64,000 bases of DNA from PALSA-555 sp963821325 (GTDB lineage: Bacteria > Actinomycetota > Acidimicrobiia > IMCC26256 > PALSA-555), in the NCBI GenBank assembly GCA_963821325.1, contig CAWGDC010000001.1:434001-498000 (forward strand). The letters are read 5' to 3'. Both the position numbers and the translations under genes were made by a program. A model generated the notes under the pieces. The model was given only the letters and a program-made list of their open reading frames with translations, had not been told where the DNA came from and did no database searches. Shown piece by piece: positions 53,094-63,913 of this stretch (the stretch's first letter is position 1; each line of letters starts with the position of its first letter).

Positions 53094-55439
53094 GGCTCGT
53101 CCTCACGGACCTGGCCTTCGTGCACGCCGCGCGCGTGGCGGGTGAGCAGGTCGTGGACCCGCTCGGGGCGGGGGCGGGCCTCGCCGCCGTTCGCGGGGGT
53201 CGGCGACGGCCGGTGGGAGAGGTGGGTGCCCGGCACGCGGGCCGCGAGCTCGTCGTCGGCGCGGCGCGGCACGGCCCGGACGGCCCGGCGCGGGAGCATC
53301 TCGTCGTCGGGGTCGTCGTCGAGGACGGGCTGGCGCTCCGGGGGATGGAAGGTGATCGGGGTGTCCGCGTAGGACGGCGCGGCGTCGGGTGACGGGGTCG
53401 GCACCGGCGCCGGGCGGGCCGCGGGCATCGGGATCGGCTCGGCGACGACCGGCGCGGCGCCGCGGGTCGCGGGCTCGGCGACCGCCTCGTCGGACGGCGC
53501 GGCGGGCGTCTCGGTCGGGGTGTCGGTCGCGGTGACCGGGGCGAGGATCGCCGGGGGCAGGGCCACGACGGCGACGACCCCGACCGGCTCGTTGCGGCGC
53601 AGCTGCACGTAGATGCTGTGGCGGGCGGCGAGGTAGGCGACGACGTGGAGGCCGAGGGTGCGCGACAGCGCGAGGCCGGGTGCGGGCGGGCGGGCGAGCA
53701 GGTCGTTGAGGCGGGCGAGGCGCTCGTCGTCGACGCCGATGCCCTGGTCGGTGACCGTGAGCACGTAGCGGTGCTCGCTCGGCCCGCCGGTGACGACGAC
53801 GGGCGTGGTCGGCGGCGAGAACGCGGTGGCGTTCTCGAGCAGCTCGGCGAGGAGGTGGGTGACGTCGGCGACGGCGTGGCCGGCGACGGCCAGGTCGGGG
53901 CGCAGCCCGCTGTTGGCGACGCGGGCGAAGTCGGCGATCTCGGCGGCGGCGGCGCGCACGACGTCGATGACGGGGATGGCGGTGCGCCACTGGCGGGGCT
54001 GGGGTGAGCCGGACAGGACGAGGAGGCTCTCGGCGTTGCGGCGCATGCGGGTCGAGAGGTGGTCGAGCTCGAAGAGGGTGGCGAGGTCGTCGGGGTCGCC
54101 GGCGTCGCGCTCGAGGTCGTCGAGGAGCGCGAGCTGACGGTCGAGGAGGCTCTGGTTGCGGCGCGCCAGGTTCACGTACAGGTCACCGATGCCCTTGCGC
54201 AGCAGGGTGGCCTGTTCCTCGGCGACGCTCACGGCGACGCGTTGGATGTTCCCGAACTGCTTGGCGAGCTCGCCGATCTCGTCGCGCGAATTCGACGCGC
54301 ACCGGCGCGAGCCGTTCAAGCTGGTCGGGGGTGATCTGCCCTCCGGCGAGGACGGTGTCGACGAGCTGGGGCAGGCGCCGCTCGGCGACGTTGCGGGCGG
54401 CGCGGGTCAGGGCGCGCAGCGGCTTGTTCACTGCCTGGACGAGCGCCCAGGCGAGGAGCAGCACGAGCGCGATGAGCAGCGCGGTGCCACCGGCGGCGAG
54501 GACGAGCAGGGTGCGGGCGTTGGCCTCGTTCGCGGCGGCGGTGCGGTTGACGACGGCCTGGACGGCGTTGACGCCCTGGTCGATGCTCGACTGCTTCGCG
54601 AGGAACGCCTGGAAGTAGGTGTAGACGTTCACCGGCGGGTTGGCGGGGAACGCGGTGGGGAGCGCGCCGGGGGCGGTGGAGCGCATCGGGTCGGTGGGCG
54701 GCGGCCCGACGGCCGTCACCTGGGCGGCCGCCTCGGCGGGCGTGGCGGTCTGCGAGAACGCGTCCTGGGCGAGGAGCTGGTCGTGGACGGCGGCGTCCCA
54801 CGACGCGACGTCGCCGGGGTGGCCGAGGAACCAGTTCACGACGACCGATGCTTCGGTGGCGGTTGCGACCTGGCCCTGCCGCAGGTCGACGATGCCGAGC
54901 AGGCTGGTGGACAGGCTGCGGTCGCTGACGTCGCGGGCCACGGCGGCGGCGGCGGCGCTCGCCTCGTTCGCGAGGGTGGTGAAGAAGGTGTCGCCGGGGT
55001 TCTCGAACAGGTCGACCTCGGCGCGGACGCTGCGCTGGCTCCCGGCGCCGACCTGCAGGACTTTGGCGCCGGTGGCGACCTCGGCGACGAGCTGGAGGGT
55101 GTGGTCGCTCACGTGGCCGTGCAGCGATGCGAGCGACTGGCCGAGGGCCTGGACGGCGCGGTCGGTGGCGCCCCGGGTGTCGAAGATCAGGGCCTTCGAC
55201 GCGGGCGGGTTGCCGAGCGGCTCAGCGACGAAGTACGCGGAGGCGACGCCCTCGTCGGCGACGGCGGGCCCGAGGCGGGCGAGCGCCGAGAAGGCGGGGA
55301 CGACGTGGCCGTACTGCTGCTCCTGGGTGAGGGCGTGGTACCGGCTGTAGATCGTGACCCCGGCGAACCCGACGAGGGCGAACAGGGGGACGCTGACGAC
55401 GAGGAACAGCTTGGTTCGGAACGGCAGCTTGCGGAGCAT
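53090..55439 (-). CDS. Nitrate/nitrite-sensing (NIT) domain histidine kinase-like protein (conservon component CvnA), with frameshift
   Basis: A membrane sensor of about 783 codons. TM1 at about residues 7-28 (TKLFLVVSVPLFALVGFAGV), an extracellular NIT domain to about residue 310, TM2 at about 330-350 (TLLVLAAGGTALLIALVLLL), a HAMP linker, then after one shift near 54296 (APVRVEF to NSRDEIGELAKQF) a coiled segment and an HATPase_c domain (LLENATAFSPPTTPVVV, VTDQGIGVDDERLARL). A canonical phospho-accepting H-box is not evident, as in other conservon kinases. The last 150 residues are proline-rich and disordered. First gene of the four-gene unit. Confidence 0.88.
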
Positions 55440-55505
55440 GCCACCCCCGTGGGCATGCCCACCCCACGAGGTTTACGGCACCCCCGCGAGGCCCCTTGAG
55501 GGCGT

Positions 55506-57887
55506 CTACACGCTCTGGCGGGCCTCGAGCTCGTCGACGGTCATGAGCACGGCGCGGGCCTTCGAGCCCTCGGAGGGACCGACGATCCCCCGCCGCTCGA
55601 GGAGGTCCATGAGCCGCCCGGCGCGGGCGAAGCCGACCCGGAGCTTGCGTTGCAGCATGGACGTCGACCCGAGCCCGGAGCGCACGACGAGCTCCATCGC
55701 CTCGGCAAGCAGCTCGTCGTCGTCGCCGGCGTCGCCGCCGCCCCGCCCGGGGGTGGCGCCGTCGTCGGCGAGGCCCGCGACGTACTGCGAGTCGGTGACC
55801 TGGCGACGCCAGTGGGCGGCGACCTTCTGGATGCAGGCCTCCTCGACCCAGGCGCCCTGGATGCGGCGGGGCCGGCTCTCGCTGGCGGTGACGAGCAGCA
55901 TGTCGCCCTGCCCGACGAGCTTCTCGGCGCCGGACTGGTCGAGGATCACCCGCGAGTCGGCGAGGCTCGTCACCGAGAACGCCATGCGGCTCGGGACGTT
56001 CGCCTTGATCACCCCGGTGATCACGTCGACCGAGGGTCGCTGCGTGGCGATCACGAGGTGGATGCCGACGGCGCGGGCCATCTGCGCGATGCGACAGATG
56101 CTTGCCTCGACGTCGCGGGCCGCGACCATCATCAGGTCGTTCAGCTCGTCGACGACGACCACGATGTAGGGGAGCCGCTCGTAGCCGCGGCCGGTGACCG
56201 GGTCGGGGTCGCTCGGGGTGGGGAGGTCGCCGCGGTCGAACGCCGCGTTGTAGCCGGCGAGGTCGCGCACCCCGACCTCGGCGAGGAGCTCGTAGCGCAG
56301 GTCCATCTCGCGGACCGCCCAGTCGAGCGCGTTGGCGGCCCGCTTCGGGTTCGTGACCACCTCGGTGAGCAGGTGGGGCACGTCGTTGTAGCCGCCGAGC
56401 TCGACGCGTTTGGGGTCCACGAGGATGAGCCGCACCCGGTCGGGGGTGTTGCGCATGAGCAGCGACGTGACGAGCGAGTTGATGCAGCTCGACTTGCCGG
56501 CCCCGGTGGCGCCGGCGATGAGGACGTGGGGCAGCGCGGCGAGGTCGAGCATCACGGCCCGGCCGGCGATGTCGCGTCCGAGCCCGACGGCGAGGGGCTC
56601 CTTCGCGGCGGCGGCGTCGGGGGACGCGAGGATGTCGCCGAGGGTGACGAGCTGACGCTGCCGGTTGGGGACCTCGACGCCGATCGCGCTGCGGCCCGGG
56701 ATCGGGGCGAGGATGCGCACGTCGGGTGACGCCATCGCGTACGCGAGGTCGTGGGCGAGGCTCGTCACCCGGTTCACCTTGACACCGGGGGCGAGCTCGA
56801 GCTCGTAGCGGGTGACGGTCGGCCCGACGGTCATGCCGGTCACGTGGGCGTCGACGCCGTGCTGGTGCAGCGCCTCGGCGAGGACGGTGCCGGCCGCCTC
56901 GGCGAGTCGCCGGTCGGCCTTCGCCGCCGGGCCGCGGGCGAGCAGGGTCGCGGGTGGCAGCTTCCACGCCCCCGGCCGGCCGGCGCGGGCGACGTCGAGG
57001 GCCATCTGGCCGCCCGCCTCCTCGACGACCGACACCGGCGCGCCGCCGGGCAGCGTCGGATCCCGGTCCGGATCCGGGTCGGGTGGGCTGGGCGCCTCCC
57101 GTTCGACGTCGTACAGCTCGGCCGGGCCGGGGGCCTCGCCGTCGTCGTCGAGCGCGGTGAGGTCCAAGACGGGCGGGTCGGGGTCGGCGGGGCGGGCGGC
57201 GAGCTGTCGGGCGCCCCGGGCGGCGACGCGGCCGGCGTGCGCGACGGCTTCGCCGACCCGGCGGGCGGACACACCGGCGACGAGCAGCGCGCCGAGGAGG
57301 CCGAGGCCGACGAGGATCACCGTGGCGCCGACCGTGCCGGCCGCGGCGCCGAGCGGCCCGCCGGTGACGGCCCCGAGGTAGCCACCGGCGGCGCGCAGCG
57401 TGGCGACCGGTGCGCCGATGGCGGGGGTGCCGGCCGCGAGGTGCAGCAGGGCGACGACGGCGACGGTGACGAGCAGCGCGCCGAGCCCGATGCGCAGCGT
57501 CGCCGGCTCCGACGGCGCCGTCTCGGGGGCGTCGTCGAGCGCGGGCTGGGGGGCCCGGGCGCGCAGGCAGGCGAGCGCCGCGGCGACGCAGGCGATCGGG
57601 ACGCCGTAGCGGGCCTGGCCGGCGACGGCGCCGAGCCCGTTGGCGAGGCCGCGGCCCACCCCGCCAGCGAGGTTGGAGGCGAGCCCGAGGGCGGTCAGCG
57701 CGGCGAGGACGAGGAGCCCGACGCCGGCGGCGTCGCCTCGGTGGGCGTGCAGCTGGCGGCGCGCCGCGGCGGTCAGGTCGTGGCGGGGCGGCTCGGGCTC
57801 CGGTTTCCGTCGGGTCGGGCGACGGGCGGCCGGCTTGGACGTGGCGGAGGCGCGGCGCCGAGACCGAGTGGTGGTGCGGGACGCCAC
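55506..57887 (-). CDS. ftsK: DNA translocase FtsK/SpoIIIE
   Basis: Septal DNA pump of 793 residues that clears and aligns chromosomes at division. A basic N-terminus is followed by four hydrophobic helices (about residues 55-215), then an acidic/proline-rich linker and the motor: Walker A IAGATGAGKSSCIN, ILVDPKRVELGGY, Walker B VVVVDELNDLMM, ATQRPSVDVITG. The C-terminal winged-helix gamma domain reads GLGSTSMLQRKLRVGFARAG, for recognition of polar sequences. GTG 57887. Near rnj, as in Mycobacterium. Confidence 0.95.
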   Translation of the reverse strand: MASRTTTRSRRRASATSKPAARRPTRRKPEPEPPRHDLTAAARRQLHAHRGDAAGVGLLVLAALTALGLASNLAGGVGRGLANGLGAVAGQARYGVPIACVAAALACLRARAPQPALDDAPETAPSEPATLRIGLGALLVTVAVVALLHLAAGTPAIGAPVATLRAAGGYLGAVTGGPLGAAAGTVGATVILVGLGLLGALLVAGVSARRVGEAVAHAGRVAARGARQLAARPADPDPPVLDLTALDDDGEAPGPAELYDVEREAPSPPDPDPDRDPTLPGGAPVSVVEEAGGQMALDVARAGRPGAWKLPPATLLARGPAAKADRRLAEAAGTVLAEALHQHGVDAHVTGMTVGPTVTRYELELAPGVKVNRVTSLAHDLAYAMASPDVRILAPIPGRSAIGVEVPNRQRQLVTLGDILASPDAAAAKEPLAVGLGRDIAGRAVMLDLAALPHVLIAGATGAGKSSCINSLVTSLLMRNTPDRVRLILVDPKRVELGGYNDVPHLLTEVVTNPKRAANALDWAVREMDLRYELLAEVGVRDLAGYNAAFDRGDLPTPSDPDPVTGRGYERLPYIVVVVDELNDLMMVAARDVEASICRIAQMARAVGIHLVIATQRPSVDVITGVIKANVPSRMAFSVTSLADSRVILDQSGAEKLVGQGDMLLVTASESRPRRIQGAWVEEACIQKVAAHWRRQVTDSQYVAGLADDGATPGRGGGDAGDDDELLAEAMELVVRSGLGSTSMLQRKLRVGFARAGRLMDLLERRGIVGPSEGSKARAVLMTVDELEARQSV

Positions 57888-57951
57888 CGGGTCACGCTAA
57901 CACCAGCCCCAGAAACGTCAGCGGACACATGCGCCGCTCGGGCCCCGCGGG

Positions 57952-58740
57952 TCAGAGGGCGGGGGCGTAGCCGCCGTCGACCGGGTACACCTGCCCGGTG
58001 ATCCACTCGGCGGCGTCGCTGCACAGCAGCACGGCGAGGGGCGCGGGGTCCTCGACGCGGCCGAGGCGCCCCACCGGGTAGGCGCGGGCCAGCTTCGCCT
58101 CGAGCGCCGGGTCGGCTTGGACCGCGTCGGCGAGCGCGGCGTGCTTCATCGAGCCGAGCGAGATGCAGTTGACCGTGACGCCGTCGCGGCCGACCTCGGC
58201 GGCGAGGCCGCGCACGAAGCCCATCGCCGCGGCCTTCGCCGCGCCGTAGACGACCTGGCGGCGCTCGCCGCGCCGTCCGGCGTCGGAGACGATGACCAGG
58301 ATCCGGCCCCAGCGGGCGTCGAGCATGGCGGGGAGGTAGGCGCGGGTGACGTAGAGCACCCCGGCGAGGTTCACGCGGATGACCGGGTCCCAGTCGGCGG
58401 GCCCGGATTCGGCGAACGCGACGAGTCGCTGGCCGCCGCTCCAGGACCGCACGCCGCTGCCGGCGTTGTTGACCAGGATGTCGAGCGCCCCGGTGGTGTC
58501 GAGCATCCCGGCGACGGCGTCGCCGTCGCACACGTCGGCGATCACCGGCTGGGCTTCGCCGCCCTCGGCGCGGATCTCGTCGCACACCCCGCCGGCGCGG
58601 CCGAGATCGAGGTCGTTGACCCAGATGCGCGCGCCGGCGCGGGCCATCTGGATGGCGATGGCCCGTCCGATCCCGGCGCCGGCGCCGGTGACGAGCGCCA
58701 CTCGACCGCCGATGAACGCCGACCAGTCGCGGATGGTCAC
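57952..58740 (-). CDS. Short-chain dehydrogenase/reductase
   Basis: A 262-residue SDR with the cofactor motif TGAGAGIGRAIA, NNAGSGVRS, the catalytic serine region VIVSDAGRRG and VYGAAKAAAM (Tyr-x3-Lys), ending GQVYPVDGGYAPAL. Substrate unknown. It lies between ftsK and rnj; an SDR occupies the same place in M. tuberculosis (Rv2750), so this is an ancient neighbour. The expected catalytic Ser of the S-x12-Y triad is present (IVS). Confidence 0.88.
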   Translation of the reverse strand: MTIRDWSAFIGGRVALVTGAGAGIGRAIAIQMARAGARIWVNDLDLGRAGGVCDEIRAEGGEAQPVIADVCDGDAVAGMLDTTGALDILVNNAGSGVRSWSGGQRLVAFAESGPADWDPVIRVNLAGVLYVTRAYLPAMLDARWGRILVIVSDAGRRGERRQVVYGAAKAAAMGFVRGLAAEVGRDGVTVNCISLGSMKHAALADAVQADPALEAKLARAYPVGRLGRVEDPAPLAVLLCSDAAEWITGQVYPVDGGYAPAL

Positions 58741-58747
58741 AGCGGGC

Positions 58748-60409
58748 TCAGATCTCCATCACCACCGGGATGACCGCTGGGCGGCGGCGGGTGCGCTCGT
58801 TGATGAGCCGGGCGAGGGCCCGGCGGGCGGCGCGGCGGAGCGCCTCGAAGTCGACGGTGCCGTCCTCGGTGGCGTGCGCGATGGCGTCGCGGACCGCGCC
58901 GCGGGCGTCCTCGAGGAGCTCGGCGGCTTCGGCCTCGTAGATCCAGCCGCGGGTGACGATCTCGGGGCCGGTGACGAGCTCGCCGCTGACCGCGTCGACG
59001 GTGACGATGACGACGACGAAGCCCTCCTCGCCGAGGGTGCGCCGGTCGCGCAGCACGCCGTGGCCGATGTCGCCGGCGATGCCGTCGACGTACTGGTAGC
59101 CGGCGGGGACGGCGCGCCGCTCGACGTCGAGGCCGCGCTCGTCGAGCACGACGGCGTCGCCGTCCTCGCAGACGATGACCTGGTCGGGGGGGATGCCCAT
59201 CTCGATGCCGAGCGCGGCGTGGTGCACGAGGTGGCGGTACTCCCCGTGGACCGGGATGAACCAGTCGGGTTGGACGAGCCCGAGGACGAACTTCAGCTCC
59301 TCGCGGGACGCGTGCCCGGAGACGTGCACCGGGGCGGTCGCCTCGTGCAGGACGAGGGCGCCGGCCCGGTGCAGGCCGTCGATCACCCGGTGGACGCCGG
59401 CCTCGTTGCCGGGGATGGCGTGGGCGGACAGGACGACGACGTCGTCGCTGCTGACCTTGAGCAGCTTGTGCTCGTGGGTGGCCATGAGCGACAGGGCGCT
59501 CATCGGCTCGCCTTGGGAGCCGGTGCACACCACGCACACCTCGCCGGGGGCGAAGCGTGTCACCTCGTCGGCGTCGATGATGGCGTCGGCGGGCAGGTCG
59601 ACGATGCCCATCTCGCGTCCGAGGGTGACGTTCTGGGTCATCGACCGGCCGAGGAACGCGACGCGGCGCCCGGCGGCGATAGCCTCGTCCGCGACCTGCT
59701 GCACCCGGTGCAGATGGGACGCGAACGATGCGACGATGAACCGTCGGGTGGGGTGGTCGCGGAACAGGTTGCGCATCACCGGCCCGATGCTCGACTCGGT
59801 GGTCGTGTAGCCGGGCCGTTCGGCGTTCGTGGAGTCCGAGAGCAGCAGGCGGACCCCGGCGCGGCCGAGCTCGCCGAGGCGGGCGAGGTCGGTGCGGCGC
59901 CCGTCGACCGGGGTGAGGTCGAGCTTGAAGTCGCCGGTGTGCAGGATCGTGCCCGCCGGGGTCGAGTACGCGACCGCGACGGAGTGCGGCACCGAGTGGG
60001 CGACGGGGATGAACTCGCAGTCCACGGCGCCGATGCGGACGGTCTCGCCGTCCGCGACGGGGATCAGCTCGGTGCGGCCGAGGAGCCCGGCTTCGTCGAT
60101 GCGGTTGCGGGCCAGGCCGAGGGCGAGCCGGGACCCGTAGATGGGGGCGGAGACGTCGCGCAGAAGGTAGGCGAGCCCGCCGACGTGGTCCTCGTGGCCG
60201 TGGGTGACGACGACACCGTCGACCGCGTCGGCGTGGTCGCGCAGGAACGTGAAGTCGGGCAGGACGAGGTCGACGCCGGGCATGTCCACGGCCGGGAACA
60301 TGAGGCCGCAGTCGATGACGAGGATGCGCCCGTCGACCTCGAGGCAGGCGCAGTTCCGGCCGATCTCGCCCAGCCCGCCGAGGAAGACGAGCCGGACGGA
60401 CGCGGGCAT
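58748..60409 (-). CDS. rnj: Ribonuclease J
   Basis: Metallo-beta-lactamase-fold RNase of 553 residues with endo- and 5'-exonuclease activity. The N-terminus RLVFLGGLGEIGRNCACLE is the family start; metal motif VVTHGHEDHVGGLAYLL; further ligands in HTGDFKLD and SHAIPGNE; beta-CASP part has LLSDSTNAERPGYT and ASFASHLHRVQQ; C-terminal domain RRALARLINERTRRRPAVIP. ATG 60409. Processes rRNA and degrades mRNA in actinomycetes. Confidence 0.95.
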   Translation of the reverse strand: MPASVRLVFLGGLGEIGRNCACLEVDGRILVIDCGLMFPAVDMPGVDLVLPDFTFLRDHADAVDGVVVTHGHEDHVGGLAYLLRDVSAPIYGSRLALGLARNRIDEAGLLGRTELIPVADGETVRIGAVDCEFIPVAHSVPHSVAVAYSTPAGTILHTGDFKLDLTPVDGRRTDLARLGELGRAGVRLLLSDSTNAERPGYTTTESSIGPVMRNLFRDHPTRRFIVASFASHLHRVQQVADEAIAAGRRVAFLGRSMTQNVTLGREMGIVDLPADAIIDADEVTRFAPGEVCVVCTGSQGEPMSALSLMATHEHKLLKVSSDDVVVLSAHAIPGNEAGVHRVIDGLHRAGALVLHEATAPVHVSGHASREELKFVLGLVQPDWFIPVHGEYRHLVHHAALGIEMGIPPDQVIVCEDGDAVVLDERGLDVERRAVPAGYQYVDGIAGDIGHGVLRDRRTLGEEGFVVVIVTVDAVSGELVTGPEIVTRGWIYEAEAAELLEDARGAVRDAIAHATEDGTVDFEALRRAARRALARLINERTRRRPAVIPVVMEI

Positions 60410-60438
60410 GGGACGAAGTTACTGCGGTGTCGCGGCCC

Positions 60439-60456
60439 GGCCGGGTTGGCCCGGCC
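60439..60456 (-). terminator. Hairpin after the ferritin-like gene
   Basis: GGCCGGG and CCCGGCC form a 7-bp stem with loop TTGG, just downstream of the ferritin-like gene stop and before rnj. No T-tract. Confidence 0.4.
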
Positions 60457-60471
60457 ACGGGCGACCCCGGC

Positions 60472-61590
<1,119 letters not shown>

Positions 61591-61594
61591 GGGA

Positions 61595-62222
61595 TTACCT
61601 CCGGGACGGGTTGGGGGACTCGGTGGTGGGGGTGAGGGCGGGGACGATGAACGCTGCGGCGTACCGCCGGACGGCGGCCTCGTCGTCGAGGGGGACGGGC
61701 GCGTGGGGCGCGCAGAGCAGGGTGAGCCCGATGCGGGTGACCCACTCGGCGCCGCGGGCGGCCCGGTCGTCGCCGACGTACGGGGCGAACGCGGGCGCGA
61801 GCGCGACGCTGGCCCGGGCGAGGAACCCGTCGAGGCCGCCGAAGCACAGGCTCGGCAGCAGCCACTCCGGCTCGCACGCCGCGACGTAGTTCAGCGCCGG
61901 GTGGCCGGTGAGCTCGCGGTGCGCGGCGCGCAGCACGGCGACGATCGCGTCGTCGAGCGTGGTCGTCGCCGCGGCGGCGTCGAGCAGCACGGCGGGTGAC
62001 GCGGCCGGCCTCGAGGCGCACCGCGGCGTCGACGACGGCCTGCTTGCTCGCGAAGTAGCGGTACAGGGTCGCCCGGGACGTGCCGGCCTCCCGGGCGACG
62101 TCGTCGAGGGTGGTCTTGCGGAGCCCCTGACGGGCGACGCACGCCAGCAGCGCCTCGACGGCCCGTCCCTCGAGGTCGCTGACCCGGAGGGCGGGCTCAC
62201 GCTCGGTGAGGACCGCGCTCAT
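61595..62222 (-). CDS. TetR family transcriptional regulator, with frameshift
   Basis: A regulator of about 208 residues. The N-terminal helix-turn-helix reads TTLDDVAREAGTSRATLYRYFASKQAVVDAAV. The ligand-binding part continues in another frame after a shift near 62005 (AVLLDAAAATTTLDDAIVAV onward). ATG 62222. An imperfect 25-base palindrome directly upstream is its likely operator, implying self-regulation and control of the downstream diiron protein gene. Confidence 0.87.
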
Positions 62223-62229
62223 CCTGGTT

Positions 62230-62254
62230 GAGACGATACGACTCGATTCGTCTC
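62230..62254. promoter_or_regulatory. Palindromic operator upstream of the TetR gene
   Basis: GAGACGA (62230-62236) and TCGTCTC (62248-62254) are exact inverted repeats, with CGA and TCG also symmetric inside; 11 of 12 positions are not all matched but only two arm positions disagree. It ends 8 bases before the TetR start, as expected for an autoregulatory TetR site. Confidence 0.72.
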
Positions 62255-62305
62255 AGCGTCAACGATGGGCGGTGTGGCGTGCGTCACCCGGCCGCCCGGG
62301 CGGTG

Positions 62306-62849
62306 CTACGTCCCGAGGAGCTTCGCCTTCTGGGCCTGGAACTCGGCGTCGGTGAGGGCGCCGGAGTCCCGGAGGCTGGCCAGCTTCTCGAGCTCGCTGG
62401 CGAGGCTCGGGGACGCGGCAGGCGCCGCCGGCGCGGCGGCGGGCGTGGCCGCGGGGCCACCTGGAGATCCATCGGCCGCCCGCGAAGATGGCCGCGCCGC
62501 CCGACGACTGGGACATGGCCTGCTGGATGATGTGGTTCTGCTGGGCGGCCTGCACCTCGCCCCACGACTCGGTGGGCGCGGCGGGATCGATCGCGACCTT
62601 CGAGTGGTCGCGCGGGTCGTAGAGGACGCTGACGAGCGACCCGAGGGACGGGCCGCCCTGCGTCGCCGGGTACGGCACCTGGATGGTGACGTTGAAGGGT
62701 CCGGTGTCGTCGGGCATCACCCGCATCGTCACCTTCCAGAGGATCTGGCTGGGGTCGGCCTTCCACTTCCTCCCGGACTTCGCCTCGCTGATCAGGGCGC
62801 GGCCGGGCTTGCCTCCGCTGGCCCGCAGCTCCTCGAGACCATCAGCCAT
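62306..62849 (-). CDS. Hypothetical protein with C-terminal SHOCT domain, with frameshift
   Basis: About 180 residues. The N-terminal 115 residues (GLEELRASGGKPGRALISEA, VTMRVMPDDTGPFNVTIQVP, VLYDPRDHSKVAIDP) look like a beta-rich domain. After an Ala/Pro-rich linker the C-terminus reads LASLRDSGALTDAEFQAQKAKLL, a clear SHOCT module, in a frame reached by one shift near 62465. SHOCT domains act as oligomerisation or attachment tails. The VLYDPRDHSKVAID segment resembles the part of the next upstream protein that reads RVDPAHPQHVAIDW, suggesting related domains. Function unknown. Confidence 0.72.
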
Positions 62850-62885
62850 CGCGTGCTCCTCCCTCGAAGGTCCTCGTCGTGTTGC

Positions 62886-63284
62886 TCACGTGCCCGACCA
62901 GTCGATCGCGACGTGCTGGGGGTGGGCCGGGTCGACGCGCACGTCGAGGTCGGCGCCGGCCTGCAGGCGGCCGAAGTGGTCGGGCGGCACGGTGGTGGTC
63001 AGGCGGAGGTCGTACGGCGGCCGGCCGCCGACGGCGACGGTGAGGTCCAGCACGACCTGGGGGTTGAACTGCACGAGGACCCCGAGGTCGGTGAACCGGG
63101 TGATCGTCGCCCGGCCCGGCGTGCCCGATTCGAGCAGCGCCTGCTCGGCATGGATCTGGGCTTGGAGCGCCATCGCGTCGTCCACGATCGCGCTGCCCTG
63201 GTTGGTCGTCGACGGCTCCGACCGGGCCGCGTCCCCTTCGGGACGCGGCCCGACCGGCGTCGACCGCTCGTTGGCGGTGTCCAT
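62886..63284 (-). CDS. Hypothetical protein (paralogous beta-domain)
   Basis: A 132-residue soluble protein without signal peptide or membrane helix. The second half (GTPGRATITRFTDLGVLVQF, VVLDLTVAVGGRPPYDLRLTTTVP, RLQAGADLDVRVDPAHPQHV) has the alternating pattern of a small beta-barrel and shares the layout of the SHOCT protein encoded 36 bases downstream. No function recognised. Confidence 0.62.
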   Translation of the reverse strand: MDTANERSTPVGPRPEGDAARSEPSTTNQGSAIVDDAMALQAQIHAEQALLESGTPGRATITRFTDLGVLVQFNPQVVLDLTVAVGGRPPYDLRLTTTVPPDHFGRLQAGADLDVRVDPAHPQHVAIDWSGT

Positions 63285-63352
63285 CCCGTACTCCCCTGCC
63301 TGCCCGCCGTGGCCTGCCGTCGGGACGCGGCCAGGCCGCTCCCCCGTCGGCG

Positions 63353-63913
63353 CTACGAGGTGAGCGCGCTGACGACGGCCTCGCTCGCCGGGTCGCGACC
63401 CACCATGAACTGGGTCGGCTGGCCGAGGCCCGGCGCCATGTTGGCCAGCATCTGGTTCGGCAGGTAGAGGACGAGGACCTGGCGGTCAGCGGGCACGCCC
63501 TGGGCCGCGGCCGCGATGTCGATGCCCGTCTTGGCCTGGAAGCCCTGCCGGTCAAACGACTTCAGCACCTTCCCGACACTCAGGTCCTTGCCCTTCTTCG
63601 CCTTCGCTTCGATGGCGTGGATCTTCGTCGGCGTCACCGCGAGGACGAACATGCTCGGCAGCCCGCCGGTCCGCATCTCCCCAACGCCCCTCATGCTCTT
63701 CCCCATGAACTTGGTCATGCCCTTGCTGATCGACATGCTGGCGTTGGCCATCCCCTGCATGCCCTTGCCCATGCCGACGGCGCCCACGGCCATGCCGACC
63801 TTGAGCTCCTCACAGCGCGTCGCGGCCTCGACCGGCTCGTCGAGGATGCCCCCGGCGGCGGCCTTCGCCTGCTCGTTCCACTTGAGCTCGTCCGGCGTCA
63901 TCACATCAGCCAT
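63353..63913 (-). CDS. Hypothetical protein, methionine/glycine/lysine-rich N-terminal half
   Basis: A 186-residue protein. Residues 35-75 are unusually rich in Met, Gly and Lys (VGMGKGMQGMANASMSISKG), followed by a part resembling a PH-like or YcaO-unrelated beta fold (SMFVLAVTPTKIHAIEAKAK, KVLKSFDRQGFQAKTGIDI, VLVLYLPNQMLANMAPG). ATG 63913 has GGAGG nearby. No transmembrane helix is certain. First of three unknown genes on the minus strand; function unknown. The 87 bases to the window edge hold only its leader. Confidence 0.62.
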   Translation of the reverse strand: MADVMTPDELKWNEQAKAAAGGILDEPVEAATRCEELKVGMAVGAVGMGKGMQGMANASMSISKGMTKFMGKSMRGVGEMRTGGLPSMFVLAVTPTKIHAIEAKAKKGKDLSVGKVLKSFDRQGFQAKTGIDIAAAAQGVPADRQVLVLYLPNQMLANMAPGLGQPTQFMVGRDPASEAVVSALTS

